Source: Gp1-AA145 sp963757135 (GTDB lineage Bacteria; Acidobacteriota; Terriglobia; Terriglobales; Acidobacteriaceae). Taken from it: DNA of 64,000 nt. The notes beneath the pieces are model-generated. The model was given only the letters and a program-made list of their open reading frames with translations, did no database searches and had not been told where the DNA came from. Shown in pieces: positions 7,910 to 15,747 of the stretch. How positions within the stretch are numbered: the stretch's first letter is position 1; every line of letters begins with the position of its first letter. The DNA is taken from positions 620,001 to 684,000 of the forward strand of contig CAVWQE010000006.1 of the NCBI GenBank assembly GCA_963757135.1, in the 5' to 3' direction. Made by a program: the position numbers and the translations under genes.

Positions 7910-9037
7910 ATGCAAGTTCGCGGATGCGGCACCGCTCTTATCACCCCGTTTCATCAGGACGGGTCGCTTGACGAGCAAGCGCTGCGAAACCTCGTCGCCT
8001 GGCAAATCGAGTCGGGCATAGATTTTCTGGTTCCGTGCGGGACGACGGGCGAAACCCCGACGCTCTCACACGACGAATGGCTTCGAGTCATCGACGTTAC
8101 TATCGAAGTCGCCGCCGGACGAGTGCCGATCGTTGCAGGGGCGACGTCAAATTCCACGCATGACGCGGTCGAAAAAGTGAAGGAATTGGCGAGCCGCCCC
8201 GGAGTGGACGCAATCCTGACTGCATCGCCGTACTACAACAAGCCCACCCAGGAAGGTCAGTACCAGCACTTCAAGGCGATCGCGGAAGCGGTGAACAAGC
8301 CCATCATTCTTTACAACGTTCCCGGTCGCACCGCGGCGAATATTGAACCGGTAACGGTATCGCGGCTGAGCGAGATTCCGAACATTGCCGGAGTAAAAGA
8401 GGCCAGCGGAAATCTGACCCAGATTGCGGAAATCTGCAACGCGGCGCACCCGGGCTTTTCTGTTCTTTCAGGCGATGATGCGATGACGCTGCCGGTGATC
8501 GCGATCGGCGGTGTGGGGTTGATTTCAGTCGCTTCCAACGAAATTCCCCGCGAAATGGCTGACATGACCCGTGCGGCCTTGAATAACGACTGGGAAGCAG
8601 CGCGGCAGATTTTCCGCAAATATCTGCCTTTGATGCAGGCCAACTTTATCGAATCCAGCCCCATGCCGGTGAAGGCCGTGCTGGCGATGATGGGACGAGT
8701 TGAAGAAGCTTACCGCCTTCCCATGGTCCCGGTACGGCGCGACACGCGCTCAAAGCTGCAAAAGATAGCAGCCGAAGTTGGCCTGGTCGCGAAGGCAACC
8801 GCCACCACATCTGACGCGGCAAGCTTTTTTGTGTATGAAAATTGGGCGGCTGGCCCGCATAAAGCGGTATTGCATCGCGCCAACTGTGGCCAGTGCAACA
8901 GCGGCAAAGCGCGGCCGGCAGGCCATTCGACGAACCATGCACGCTGGCACGGACCTTACCCTACCCTCGCGGAAGCCCGCCAGATCACTCAAACCTTGCC
9001 GAGCGTCTTGATTCGGAGCGAGTGCAGGTGTATTTAG
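7910..9037 (+). CDS. dapA: 4-hydroxy-tetrahydrodipicolinate synthase with a C-terminal Cys-rich domain
   Basis: It condenses pyruvate and aspartate semialdehyde. From ATG 7910 the protein is 375 residues, about 80 longer than usual. Residues 1-295 are a full DapA: GTTGET at 44-49, Tyr135 in LYNVPGR and the Schiff-base Lys163 in GVKEASG. Residues 307-375 form an extra module that begins FFVYENW, has H322-x3-C326-x2-C329, a WHGPYPTLAEA stretch, and ends C372-R-C374. The Cys/His spacing suggests zinc binding. The same style of module occurs, as I recall, as small stand-alone proteins of unknown function. No stop or shift separates the two parts. Confidence 0.92.
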   Translation: MQVRGCGTALITPFHQDGSLDEQALRNLVAWQIESGIDFLVPCGTTGETPTLSHDEWLRVIDVTIEVAAGRVPIVAGATSNSTHDAVEKVKELASRPGVDAILTASPYYNKPTQEGQYQHFKAIAEAVNKPIILYNVPGRTAANIEPVTVSRLSEIPNIAGVKEASGNLTQIAEICNAAHPGFSVLSGDDAMTLPVIAIGGVGLISVASNEIPREMADMTRAALNNDWEAARQIFRKYLPLMQANFIESSPMPVKAVLAMMGRVEEAYRLPMVPVRRDTRSKLQKIAAEVGLVAKATATTSDAASFFVYENWAAGPHKAVLHRANCGQCNSGKARPAGHSTNHARWHGPYPTLAEARQITQTLPSVLIRSECRCI

Positions 9038-9571
9038 GATTCCGTCTGCTGGCTGGTCGCGATGGACCGCACTTGTGGGACCGGGGCCGGCATCGTCGCA
9101 GAGGACGGGTTGATCTGTATGGATTGAGTCTTCGCACCGGCAGCGGTAAACGCAGGGCGATTATGTTTCTTGGCCCAGGAAGTACAGACATCGAACCAGA
9201 AGCAGACACGCAGAAAACATCGGCCGACAAAATCCGCAACCGGATATTCTTCTCGGTTGGCGGCCCTCGTGCTTGCCGGTATTGCCCATTCCGTAGTTCC
9301 GGCTTGACTTGGCTCTGAGGAAGAGACTGGCTGGGTAAACCCAACTGCGGCGGAATTTGTAACTGCTGTAGTGGTGGGCGTCGTTTTAAAGAACATGGCA
9401 GACAGTGGAGCAACTTCCTCCTAAGCTCAAGTTCGGATGCCGATCTAATCGTTTGAGATGGCCGAGTTTCACAAGATTTAACCGAAAATTTCTGAAATAT
9501 AGCTTTTGCGTATACATCCGCATGCTTCCCGCGAAGATCCGCCGCCACTGCTCAGCTATACTCTTGCTTCC
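9038..9571. other. 534-base gap between dapA and dapD with no convincing gene
   Basis: Open frames exist on both strands (for example 9034-9396 and 8985-9548 on the minus strand), but their products are low-complexity or Cys/Arg-rich and match no family I recognise. The last 130 bases are richer in A and T (CACAAGATTTAACC, GAAATATAGC, GTATACATCC) and probably hold the dapD promoter. The long gap breaks the tight spacing seen elsewhere in the lysine gene row and may be the remains of a lost gene. Confidence 0.5.
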
Positions 9572-10405
9572 ATGTCCTCGCTGCGAACCGAAATCGAACG
9601 GTTAGCTTCCTCCGGGAGCATCGAGGACGACGTCGCCGCCCGTTCTACTTTCCTTGAATTTCGGGACGCCCTCACTCGGGGCAATATTCGAGCCGCAGAA
9701 AAAATTGATGGCCAATGGGTCGTCAATGTGTGGGTGAAGCAAGGCATTTTGCTTGGATTCCGGATCGGTCAGCTCGCGTCAATGAGCAGTGGCGAGTGCC
9801 TCTCTTTTGTGGATAAGGATACCTTTCCTGCGCGTGAGTTCACCGTCGAAGACCGGGTTCGGGTCGTGCCGGGCGGATCTTCGGTGCGGTTGGGAGCCTT
9901 TGTAGCGCCCTCGGTGATTTGCATGCCCCCCATGTTTATCAATGCTGGCGCATACGTCGATGAAGGCACCATGATTGACTCCCACGCCCTGGTGGGGTCC
10001 TGCGCACAGGTCGGCAAGCGCGTACATCTGAGCGCGGCCGCGCAGATAGGCGGCGTCCTCGAACCAGTAAACGCTTCGCCCGTCATTATCGAAGATGACG
10101 TGCTGGTTGGAGGAAACTGTGGCGTCTATGAGGGCACTTTGGTTCGAACACGCGCTGTGCTGGGAGCGGGTACCATCCTAACGCGATCTACGCCGCTATA
10201 CGATCTCGTCCGTGGCGAGGTTTACCGTGGAAGCGACCAGTCGCCCCTCGAAGTACCGGAAGGCGCAGTCGTGGTTCCAGGATCAAGGGCCGTTAACAAG
10301 GGGCAGGCGGCAGAGTGGGGAATTTCGCTCTACACACCGGTGATCGTGAAGTATCGCGATGAGAAAACAGCGCGCGGATCGGAACTGGAAGACTGGCTGC
10401 GGTGA
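9572..10405 (+). CDS. dapD: 2,3,4,5-tetrahydropyridine-2,6-dicarboxylate N-succinyltransferase
   Basis: It succinylates tetrahydrodipicolinate and so commits the cell to the succinylase branch of diaminopimelate synthesis. From ATG 9572 the protein is 277 residues. An N-terminal helical part ends in WVVNVWVKQGILLGFRIG, then comes a left-handed beta-helix of hexapeptide repeats. The family block PPMFINAGAYVDEGTMIDSHALVGSCAQVGKRVHLS is all present, followed by IGGVLEP and IIEDDVLVGGNCGVYEG. It is the last lysine gene here. dapC and dapE are not in the window. It converges on tpiA across an inverted repeat. Confidence 0.95.
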   Translation: MSSLRTEIERLASSGSIEDDVAARSTFLEFRDALTRGNIRAAEKIDGQWVVNVWVKQGILLGFRIGQLASMSSGECLSFVDKDTFPAREFTVEDRVRVVPGGSSVRLGAFVAPSVICMPPMFINAGAYVDEGTMIDSHALVGSCAQVGKRVHLSAAAQIGGVLEPVNASPVIIEDDVLVGGNCGVYEGTLVRTRAVLGAGTILTRSTPLYDLVRGEVYRGSDQSPLEVPEGAVVVPGSRAVNKGQAAEWGISLYTPVIVKYRDEKTARGSELEDWLR

Positions 10406-10409
10406 GCAC

Positions 10410-10540
10410 AGTTGTCAGTGATCAGTTGCTAGTTGCCAGTTGTGAGGTACTCGGGATTCGAAGACAGAGAGTTGAATCCTCGTGAACTCATTGCCAGCGA
10501 CCGTGCCCAACTGAACACTGACAACTAACCACTGACAACT
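10410..10540. repeat. Inverted repeat of AGTTGTCAGT words between dapD and tpiA
   Basis: The left arm 10410-10442 and the right arm 10508-10540 are reverse complements at about 25 of 33 positions. Both are built from words such as AGTTGTCAGTG, AGTTGCTAGTTG and AGTTGCCAGTTG. The left arm starts five bases after the dapD stop and the right arm ends four bases before the tpiA stop, so the repeat fills the convergent gap. It has no T-tract like a standard terminator. The repeat at 13327-13409 uses the same words. Confidence 0.85.
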
Positions 10541-10543
10541 ATT

Positions 10544-11296
10544 TCAGTACTTCACAATCGCGGCAAATGATTTCGGATCTAGACTTGCGCCGCCGACCAG
10601 CGCGCCATCAATTTCCTCTTCGGACATTAATGCCGTGGCATTTTCCGGCTTTACCGAGCCACCGTAGAGGATGCGCAATCCATCGGCGAACTCCTGCCCG
10701 AAGGCTTTGGCCGCTTCGCCGCGGATCAACACGTGAGCATCAGACGCCATCTGCGGAGTAGCAGTCTTGCCGGTTCCGATGGCCCAGACCGGTTCGTAAG
10801 CAATCACCAGCTTCGCACCCTTTTTTGCAGAGATCGTATTGAAGGCGCGCAAACACTGTCGCCGCAGGACGTCCTCCGTCAATCCCGCCTCGCGCTCTTC
10901 GAGCACCTCGCCGACACAAACAATTGGCGTCAGGCCGTGCTCAAGCGCGGCTTTCAGTTTCAGATTCACGCTGTCGTCGGTCTCGCCAAAATATTGCCGG
11001 CGTTCAGAGTGGCCAATGATCACATGAGTACATCCGATGGCGACCAGCATGGCCGGAGAAATTTCACCGGTGAAAGCGCCTTCGTCTTTCCAGTAAACAT
11101 TCTGTGCGCCGATCGCAATTTGCGAGCCCTTGGCGGAATTAATAGCCGCATGTAGATCGGTATAAGGAGGACAGACCACGATCTCATCCCGGTCGTGACC
11201 ATGAACCAGTGGCAGAAAGCCATTGAAAAACTGCTCCGTCTGTTCCGGGTTCTTGTACATCTTCCAGTTGGCTGCGATCAGTTTTTTGCGTGCCAT
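10544..11296 (-). CDS. tpiA: Triosephosphate isomerase
   Basis: It interconverts dihydroxyacetone phosphate and glyceraldehyde 3-phosphate. The 250-residue protein has the N-terminal AANWKM with the catalytic Lys, the HVIIGHSERR catalytic His, the YEPVWAIGTGKTA catalytic Glu and flexible loop 6, and the phosphate-binding ILYGGSVKPEN. All key residues are intact and the length is standard. It is the last gene of the leftward row gap-pgk-HAD-tpiA. The ribosome site is CAGGAGAACACAGGAA before ATG. The gap to the HAD gene (98 bases) holds a dispersed repeat word. Confidence 0.96.
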   Translation of the reverse strand: MARKKLIAANWKMYKNPEQTEQFFNGFLPLVHGHDRDEIVVCPPYTDLHAAINSAKGSQIAIGAQNVYWKDEGAFTGEISPAMLVAIGCTHVIIGHSERRQYFGETDDSVNLKLKAALEHGLTPIVCVGEVLEEREAGLTEDVLRRQCLRAFNTISAKKGAKLVIAYEPVWAIGTGKTATPQMASDAHVLIRGEAAKAFGQEFADGLRILYGGSVKPENATALMSEEEIDGALVGGASLDPKSFAAIVKY

Positions 11297-11354
11297 TTCC
11301 TGTGTTCTCCTGTTTTTCCTAGGGTTCCGGATTTCCTTCGTGGACCCAAGCCTG

Positions 11355-11374
11355 CCCTGAGCGAAGTCGAAGGG
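11355..11374. repeat. Dispersed repeat word (CCCTGAGCGAAGTCGAAGGG)
   Basis: This 20-base near-palindrome lies in the gap between the HAD gene and tpiA. In one frame it encodes ALSEVEG, a peptide string I recall from spurious short reading frames over intergenic repeats in many acidobacterial and other soil-bacterial genomes. Its function is unknown. It is transcribed inside the operon if the four genes share one message. Confidence 0.6.
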
Positions 11375-11394
11375 TGTCCTTCGTGGTCTTAATC

Positions 11395-12063
11395 TTATTC
11401 AGCTAGCGCGCTTGGAAGATCATCCAGCGTAGCGATTACAGGTGCATCGACGTCCAACCTACCGCTGCGATCCAGGCAAACCCCGCGCATTCCCATGGCG
11501 CGACTGGGAATCACATCGGCCTCGACGTTGTCGCCGACGTGCGCGCATTGCAGCGGATTTTCACCGGCTCGTCGGCAGGCCTCGATAAAAATGCTCGGCG
11601 CAGGTTTGCCAAGACCCACATCCTCTGAAAAGACCATCACTGAAAAGTGCGACGATAACCCCGCGCGGCGCAGCTTTGCAATTTGCTGCTCGCGGGCCCC
11701 GTTGGAAATTATTCCCAGGGGACTGCCTGCAAGCTGCTGCAAACATGGCGCAGCGTCACTAAAGGCGCGGGTCTGAGATTCGTAGTCGTGAATGAATACG
11801 CTGTAACGCGAATCGGCCTCAGCGTCGGACAACTCCGGCGCGGCGAATATGTCCCGCATGCGATCGCGGCGCTGCTGCCAAATCGAAATTTCTCCCCGGC
11901 AGAAACGGTCAAAGTGCTTGTTCAGGATCTGTTCGTATCGGGCAGGAAACTCTTCGCGGGTAAAAGGAATAGCGCCGCGGAAGTGATCGAAAAAATTCAG
12001 GCTGGCCGCAGCGGAAGCGCTAGCGTGGTCGATCAGGGTGCCATCGATGTCGAAGAAAATCAT
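11395..12063 (-). CDS. HAD-superfamily hydrolase (YjjG/PgpB-like phosphatase)
   Basis: A 222-residue phosphatase with motif I DIDGTL (Asp5 nucleophile, Asp7 acid) and a helical cap at about 20-95 with FTREEFPARYEQIL. Motif II is GIISNG, followed by motif III/IV with GLGKPAPSIF and HVGDNVEADVIPSRAMGM. The layout matches YjjG/HAD-IA enzymes that dephosphorylate nucleoside monophosphates or small phosphosugars. The substrate cannot be fixed from sequence. It sits between pgk and tpiA, so a role in clearing damaged or side-product triose phosphates is possible but only inferred. Confidence 0.88.
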   Translation of the reverse strand: MIFFDIDGTLIDHASASAAASLNFFDHFRGAIPFTREEFPARYEQILNKHFDRFCRGEISIWQQRRDRMRDIFAAPELSDAEADSRYSVFIHDYESQTRAFSDAAPCLQQLAGSPLGIISNGAREQQIAKLRRAGLSSHFSVMVFSEDVGLGKPAPSIFIEACRRAGENPLQCAHVGDNVEADVIPSRAMGMRGVCLDRSGRLDVDAPVIATLDDLPSALAE

Positions 12064-12096
12064 TTGACGAAAGGTCTAGTTAGGCGGCCACATGAA

Positions 12097-13308
12097 TTAC
12101 CGCTTGTCGGAGAGCGCTTCGACTCCAGGCAATTTCTTTCCTTCCAGAAATTCGAGCGATGCTCCGCCGCCGGTTGAGATATGCGAAATCTTCTCGGCGA
12201 CGCCGGCGGCCTTCACCGCGGCAACCGAATCTCCGCCGCCTACGATCGAGACAGCTCCGGCGTTATCGGCCACCGCATGTGCAATCTTAAACGTGCCCTT
12301 GGCAAAGGGAGCCATTTCAAACACACCCATGGGACCGTTCCAAACGATGGTTGCCGCACGTGAAATCTCTTCGGAGAATTGCTCAGCGCTTTCAGGGCCA
12401 ATATCGAGGCCCATTAAATTCTCGGGGATAGGCTGCCCGGCGCTGATCGCCTGCGGCTTGGCGCTGACATCAAATTTGTCAGCAGCAATATGGTCCAGTG
12501 GCAGAAGCAATTTGACGTTGCGTTTTTTTGCGTCCTGCAGAATCTTTCGGGCAAGATCAAGCTTGTCGTCCTCCACCCGCGACTTACCAACGGCGTGCCC
12601 CTGCGCCTTGAGGAAGGTATAAGCCATGGCCCCGCCGATAATCAGCGTATCGACTCTGGTCAAAAGGTTTTCGATGACTGCGATCTTGTCACTGACCTTT
12701 GCGCCACCCAGAATGGCAATAAATGGTTTTTCCGGGTGCTCGAGAGCTCGACCAAGATATTCGAGCTCTTTTTCCATCAGCAGTCCTGCCGCTGACTTCT
12801 TCACGAATTTTGTGATGCCGGCAGTAGAAGCATGGGCGCGGTGCGCACTTCCAAAAGCGTCATTCACGTAATAGTCGGCAAGGTTCGACAACTGCTTAGC
12901 AAACTTTTCATCATTGGCTTCCTCTTCCGCATGGAAGCGCAAATTCTCCAGCAACAGTGTCTGGCCCTTCTCCAGTTTCCCCGCCATTTCTTCGGCTTCC
13001 ACGCCCACACAATCCGGGCAAAAGCCGACGTTTTCGCTTGACGCGAGCTCGCGATCAAGCATCATGCGCAGCCGTTCGGCCACCGGCTTGAGACTCATCT
13101 TCGGGTTCGGCTTGCCTTTCGGGCGGCCGAGGTGCGACGCGAGGATCAGTCGCGCGCCATGACGAAGCGCGTATTCGATACTCGGCAGTGTTTCGCGAAT
13201 GCGGGTATCGTCCATGACCCGTCCATCATCGAGGGGAACGTTGAAATCGACACGCATGAACACGCGATGATCGTTCAAAGGCAAATCGCGAATGGAGAGC
13301 TTGGACAT
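12097..13308 (-). CDS. pgk: Phosphoglycerate kinase
   Basis: It makes ATP from 1,3-bisphosphoglycerate. The 403-residue protein has the N-terminal RVDFNVPLDDGRVMDDTRI, the LASHLGRPKG substrate site, the NDAFGSAHRAHAS block, the hinge region with LGGAKVSDKI and the C-terminal nucleotide site IVGGGDSVAAV and HISTGGGASLEFLEG. It is complete and of normal length. It lies between gap and the HAD gene in the leftward operon. An inverted repeat occupies the 105-base gap between gap and pgk, so the message would contain that hairpin just before the pgk ribosome site. Confidence 0.97.
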   Translation of the reverse strand: MSKLSIRDLPLNDHRVFMRVDFNVPLDDGRVMDDTRIRETLPSIEYALRHGARLILASHLGRPKGKPNPKMSLKPVAERLRMMLDRELASSENVGFCPDCVGVEAEEMAGKLEKGQTLLLENLRFHAEEEANDEKFAKQLSNLADYYVNDAFGSAHRAHASTAGITKFVKKSAAGLLMEKELEYLGRALEHPEKPFIAILGGAKVSDKIAVIENLLTRVDTLIIGGAMAYTFLKAQGHAVGKSRVEDDKLDLARKILQDAKKRNVKLLLPLDHIAADKFDVSAKPQAISAGQPIPENLMGLDIGPESAEQFSEEISRAATIVWNGPMGVFEMAPFAKGTFKIAHAVADNAGAVSIVGGGDSVAAVKAAGVAEKISHISTGGGASLEFLEGKKLPGVEALSDKR

Positions 13309-13326
13309 GGGAGATTTCCTTACCGG

Positions 13327-13409
13327 AGTGATCAGTTGTCAGTTGTCGGTCATCAGTAAACCGGTACCGGTGGTCTTAGTGACCACTGGTAACTGGCAAC
13401 TGACAACTT
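13327..13409. repeat. Inverted repeat of AGTTGTCAGT words between gap and pgk
   Basis: Arms at about 13327-13357 and 13385-13409 carry AGTTGTCAGTTG and its complement. The centre has a second palindrome, ACCGGTACCGGT, and a TGGTC/GACCA pair. The right arm ends five bases from the gap stop codon, and the left arm lies about 18 bases before the pgk start on the minus strand. It shares its words with the repeat at 10410-10540, so the two related repeats bracket the pgk-HAD-tpiA block. Confidence 0.8.
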
Positions 13410-13413
13410 TGCT

Positions 13414-14421
13414 TCACAGCCCTTTACTTCCGATGAAGTTGATGAGATCGCGCACCCGGCACGAATAGCCCCACTCATTGTCGTACCAGGAAACCACCTT
13501 CACCAGATTGCCGACCACAAGAGTTGAAGGCGCGTCCACGATGGACGAACGCGCATCGCCCTTAAAATCCGATGAAACCAATTCGTTCTCTTCAAATCCC
13601 AAATAACCCTTGAGTGGTCCGCTCTCTGAAGCCTTCTTGAGTGCCGCATTCACTTCTTCCTTGGTGGCCTTGTTCTCGACCAAAGCAACCAGGTCCACCA
13701 CCGAAACGTTGGGCGTGGGCACGCGGATAGCAAAGCCGTCCAACTTCCCTGCCATCTCTGGTATCACCAGCTTCAGGGCCTTCGCTGCGCCGGTCGAAGT
13801 GGGAATCATCGACAACGCTGCCGCACGCGCTCGCCGCAGGTCCTTGTGCGGAAAATCAAGAATGACCTGATCGTTGGTGTACGAGTGGATCGTGGTCATG
13901 GTGCCGCTGACAATTTTGAAGCTGTCGTTGATGACCTTTACGATCGGCGCCAGGCAGTTGGTGGTGCAGGATGCGTTCGAAATAATGTTGTGTTTGGCGG
14001 GATCATACTTGTCGTGGTTCACCCCCAGCACCAGCGTCACGTCTTCATTTTTAGCAGGCGCCGAAATGATCACTTTTTTCACCGGCCCGCGCATGTGCTT
14101 CTTGGCATCATTGGCATCGGTGAAGCGGCCCGTAGACTCAATCACTACCTGCGCTCCCACGGAATCCCAGGGCAGCGCGGCTGGATCTTTCTCTTTGAAA
14201 ACTTTGATGGTCTTTCCGTCGACCTGAATCGAATCGCCGCTGGCGCTGACTTTGTTTGGCAGATTGCCGAGGACTGAGTCATATTTCAGCAGATGGGCAA
14301 GCGTTTTCGGATCGGTCAAATCGTTGACCGCTACAAACTCGAGGTTCGGGTCCTGCAACGATGCCCGCAGAACGTTGCGCCCAATGCGCCCAAAACCGTT
14401 AATGCCTACTTTGATAGCCAT
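13414..14421 (-). CDS. gap: Glyceraldehyde-3-phosphate dehydrogenase, type I
   Basis: It oxidises glyceraldehyde 3-phosphate to 1,3-bisphosphoglycerate. I place the start at ATG 14421, preceded by GGAGGCG, which gives 335 residues starting MAIKVGINGFGRIGR. The nucleotide loop GxGxxG is at 8-13, Asp34 suggests NAD rather than NADP, and the catalytic Cys152 lies in SNASCTTNC. The longer frame to 14511 adds a non-family extension. It is the first gene of the leftward glycolytic operon. An insertion sequence ends about 105 bases upstream of its start. Confidence 0.97.
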   Translation of the reverse strand: MAIKVGINGFGRIGRNVLRASLQDPNLEFVAVNDLTDPKTLAHLLKYDSVLGNLPNKVSASGDSIQVDGKTIKVFKEKDPAALPWDSVGAQVVIESTGRFTDANDAKKHMRGPVKKVIISAPAKNEDVTLVLGVNHDKYDPAKHNIISNASCTTNCLAPIVKVINDSFKIVSGTMTTIHSYTNDQVILDFPHKDLRRARAAALSMIPTSTGAAKALKLVIPEMAGKLDGFAIRVPTPNVSVVDLVALVENKATKEEVNAALKKASESGPLKGYLGFEENELVSSDFKGDARSSIVDAPSTLVVGNLVKVVSWYDNEWGYSCRVRDLINFIGSKGL

Positions 14422-14481
14422 GTCGCCTCCGTATGAAGAGTGATCCGCCCAAATAGATACAAAATGTAAAGGGGAACAGAA

Positions 14482-14526
14482 AATGTTAACAGTGTGTGAC
14501 GGCCTCGGCAAACCGCCGAGGCGCTT
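14482..14526. repeat. Left half of a nested palindrome split by the insertion sequence
   Basis: AATGTTAA (14482-14489) and the hairpin GCCTCGGC/GCCGAGGC (14502-14509 with 14515-14522) end in CCGCCGAGGCGCTT at 14513-14526. The same 14 bases recur at 15706-15719 on the far side of the insertion sequence, followed by TTAACATT (15720-15727). Removing the element and one 14-mer restores a nested palindrome with outer arms AATGTTAA/TTAACATT. The 14-mer is read as the target-site duplication. Confidence 0.75.
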
Positions 14527-15705
14527 GGTAGAGCCTACTCACATCGTATCCCCCTAGCGAAGTTAAAATGCTTGAGCGAGAAACGCGTTAGGGAGCTGGC
14601 CGGACGGCTCCGCAAAAGCCGGGAGGCCAGCGACCGGGACTACAATCCGCTGTGTCCACCGCCTACTTCGTCCTGATTCGCGAGATGAGAGACGCCTACA
14701 ATCATCGCTTGCGTTTGGTGCAGTCGGCTCGACAACGCGGCATCAAACCCACCGCCCGCTTGTTTCAAACCACCGTTCCCACTGTGCGCAAGTGGCTGCG
14801 CCGTTATCAGCAGCAAGGACCGCGCGGCCTCATCGAAGTTTCTCGCGCCCCTCATCGCCAGCCCGGCAAGACTCCCGCCGACATCGAACAGCAGGTCGTC
14901 GCACTCCGCCAGCAGCTGTTCACCTTCGGAGCTCGTCGTCTTATTCGGGAGTTCGACCTTCCTCTCAGTCATCGTGCCTTGGAACGCATCTGGCGCCATC
15001 ATGGCCTGCTCAAAAAACGACCGCGCAAGTATCAGCGCAAACAAGACCTCGCCCACATCAAAGCCACCTGGCGCGTCTTTCAGCAGATCTCCGCCGACAC
15101 CAAGGATCTCGACGATATTCCCCGCTACTGGCCGCAGGCCCAGGCTTTCGATCTGCCGGCCGTCGAATACACCGCCCGCGAAGTGCGCAGCGGCCTGCTG
15201 TTCTGGGCTTTTGCCGAGCGCCGTTCTGCGGCTGCCAGTTCCATCTTTGCCGCCCGTATCCAGCAGCACCTCGATCGTTGCGGCATCTCTCTGCGCGATC
15301 TGGTCTGGCAGACCGACAACGGCTCCGAGTTCATCGGTGGCCACGATCGTCGCGGTCACCCCACCGGATTCCCCACCGCTTTAGGCGACAGCCAGCACGT
15401 TCGCATCCCTCCCGCCGCTCACACCTTCCAGAGCGATGTGGAAACCGTTCACCGCCTCGTCGAAGATGAGTTCTTTGACCTGGAATCGTTCCACAGTCGG
15501 GGCGACTTCCTCGCCAAAGCCTTTACCTACCAGCTCTACTTCAACCTGGTCCGTCCCAACTCTCATAAACAAAACCTCAGCCCTTGGCAGATCGTCGAGC
15601 AACTCCAACCCCGCTGGCCGCTCCAACTCTGTTTGCTTCCACCTGTTTTCTTGGAACTATTACTTGAACCACTCCGGGGGATACGATCTCCCTAGGCACC
15701 CCTAG
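14527..15705 (+). mobile_element. IS481-like insertion sequence, about 1.18 kb
   Basis: A single transposase gene lies between imperfect inverted ends. ATCGTATCCCCC at 14543-14554 has its exact reverse complement at 15676-15687, and weaker matching (GCCTA and single bases) extends outward to about 14527 and 15705. The element is flanked by a 14-base direct repeat, CCGCCGAGGCGCTT, within the 4-15 base range known for IS481 elements. There are no passenger genes. The transposase frame is intact, so the copy may be active or recent. The exact outer ends are inferred from the direct repeats. Confidence 0.85.
14652..15695 (+). CDS. Transposase, HTH plus DDE integrase core (IS481-like)
   Basis: The 347-residue protein has an N-terminal helix-turn-helix region (GIKPTARLFQTTVPTVRKWLRRYQ), then an integrase core with ADTKDL, WQTDNGSEF and SDVETVHRLVEDE as the likely catalytic Asp, Asp and Glu. 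The C-terminal part (YFNLVRPN) is typical of the rve/IS481 type. GTG 14652 is taken as start; ATG 14685 (MRDAYNHRLRLVQ) is an alternative. The frame is unbroken and fills the element. It points away from gap. Confidence 0.9.
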   Translation: MSTAYFVLIREMRDAYNHRLRLVQSARQRGIKPTARLFQTTVPTVRKWLRRYQQQGPRGLIEVSRAPHRQPGKTPADIEQQVVALRQQLFTFGARRLIREFDLPLSHRALERIWRHHGLLKKRPRKYQRKQDLAHIKATWRVFQQISADTKDLDDIPRYWPQAQAFDLPAVEYTAREVRSGLLFWAFAERRSAAASSIFAARIQQHLDRCGISLRDLVWQTDNGSEFIGGHDRRGHPTGFPTALGDSQHVRIPPAAHTFQSDVETVHRLVEDEFFDLESFHSRGDFLAKAFTYQLYFNLVRPNSHKQNLSPWQIVEQLQPRWPLQLCLLPPVFLELLLEPLRGIRSP

Positions 15706-15747
15706 CCGCCGAGGCGCTTTTAACATTAATTCTTTCGAAGCGACTAA

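Noticed and set aside
8985..9548. 187-codon minus frame in the dapA-dapD gap, and another at 9034-9396
   Set aside because: The products are Arg/Ser/Cys-rich with no recognisable domain, and the two frames overlap each other. I cannot support either as a gene.
14640..15359. 239-codon minus frame inside the insertion sequence
   Set aside because: It is the antisense shadow of the transposase gene in a GC-rich element.
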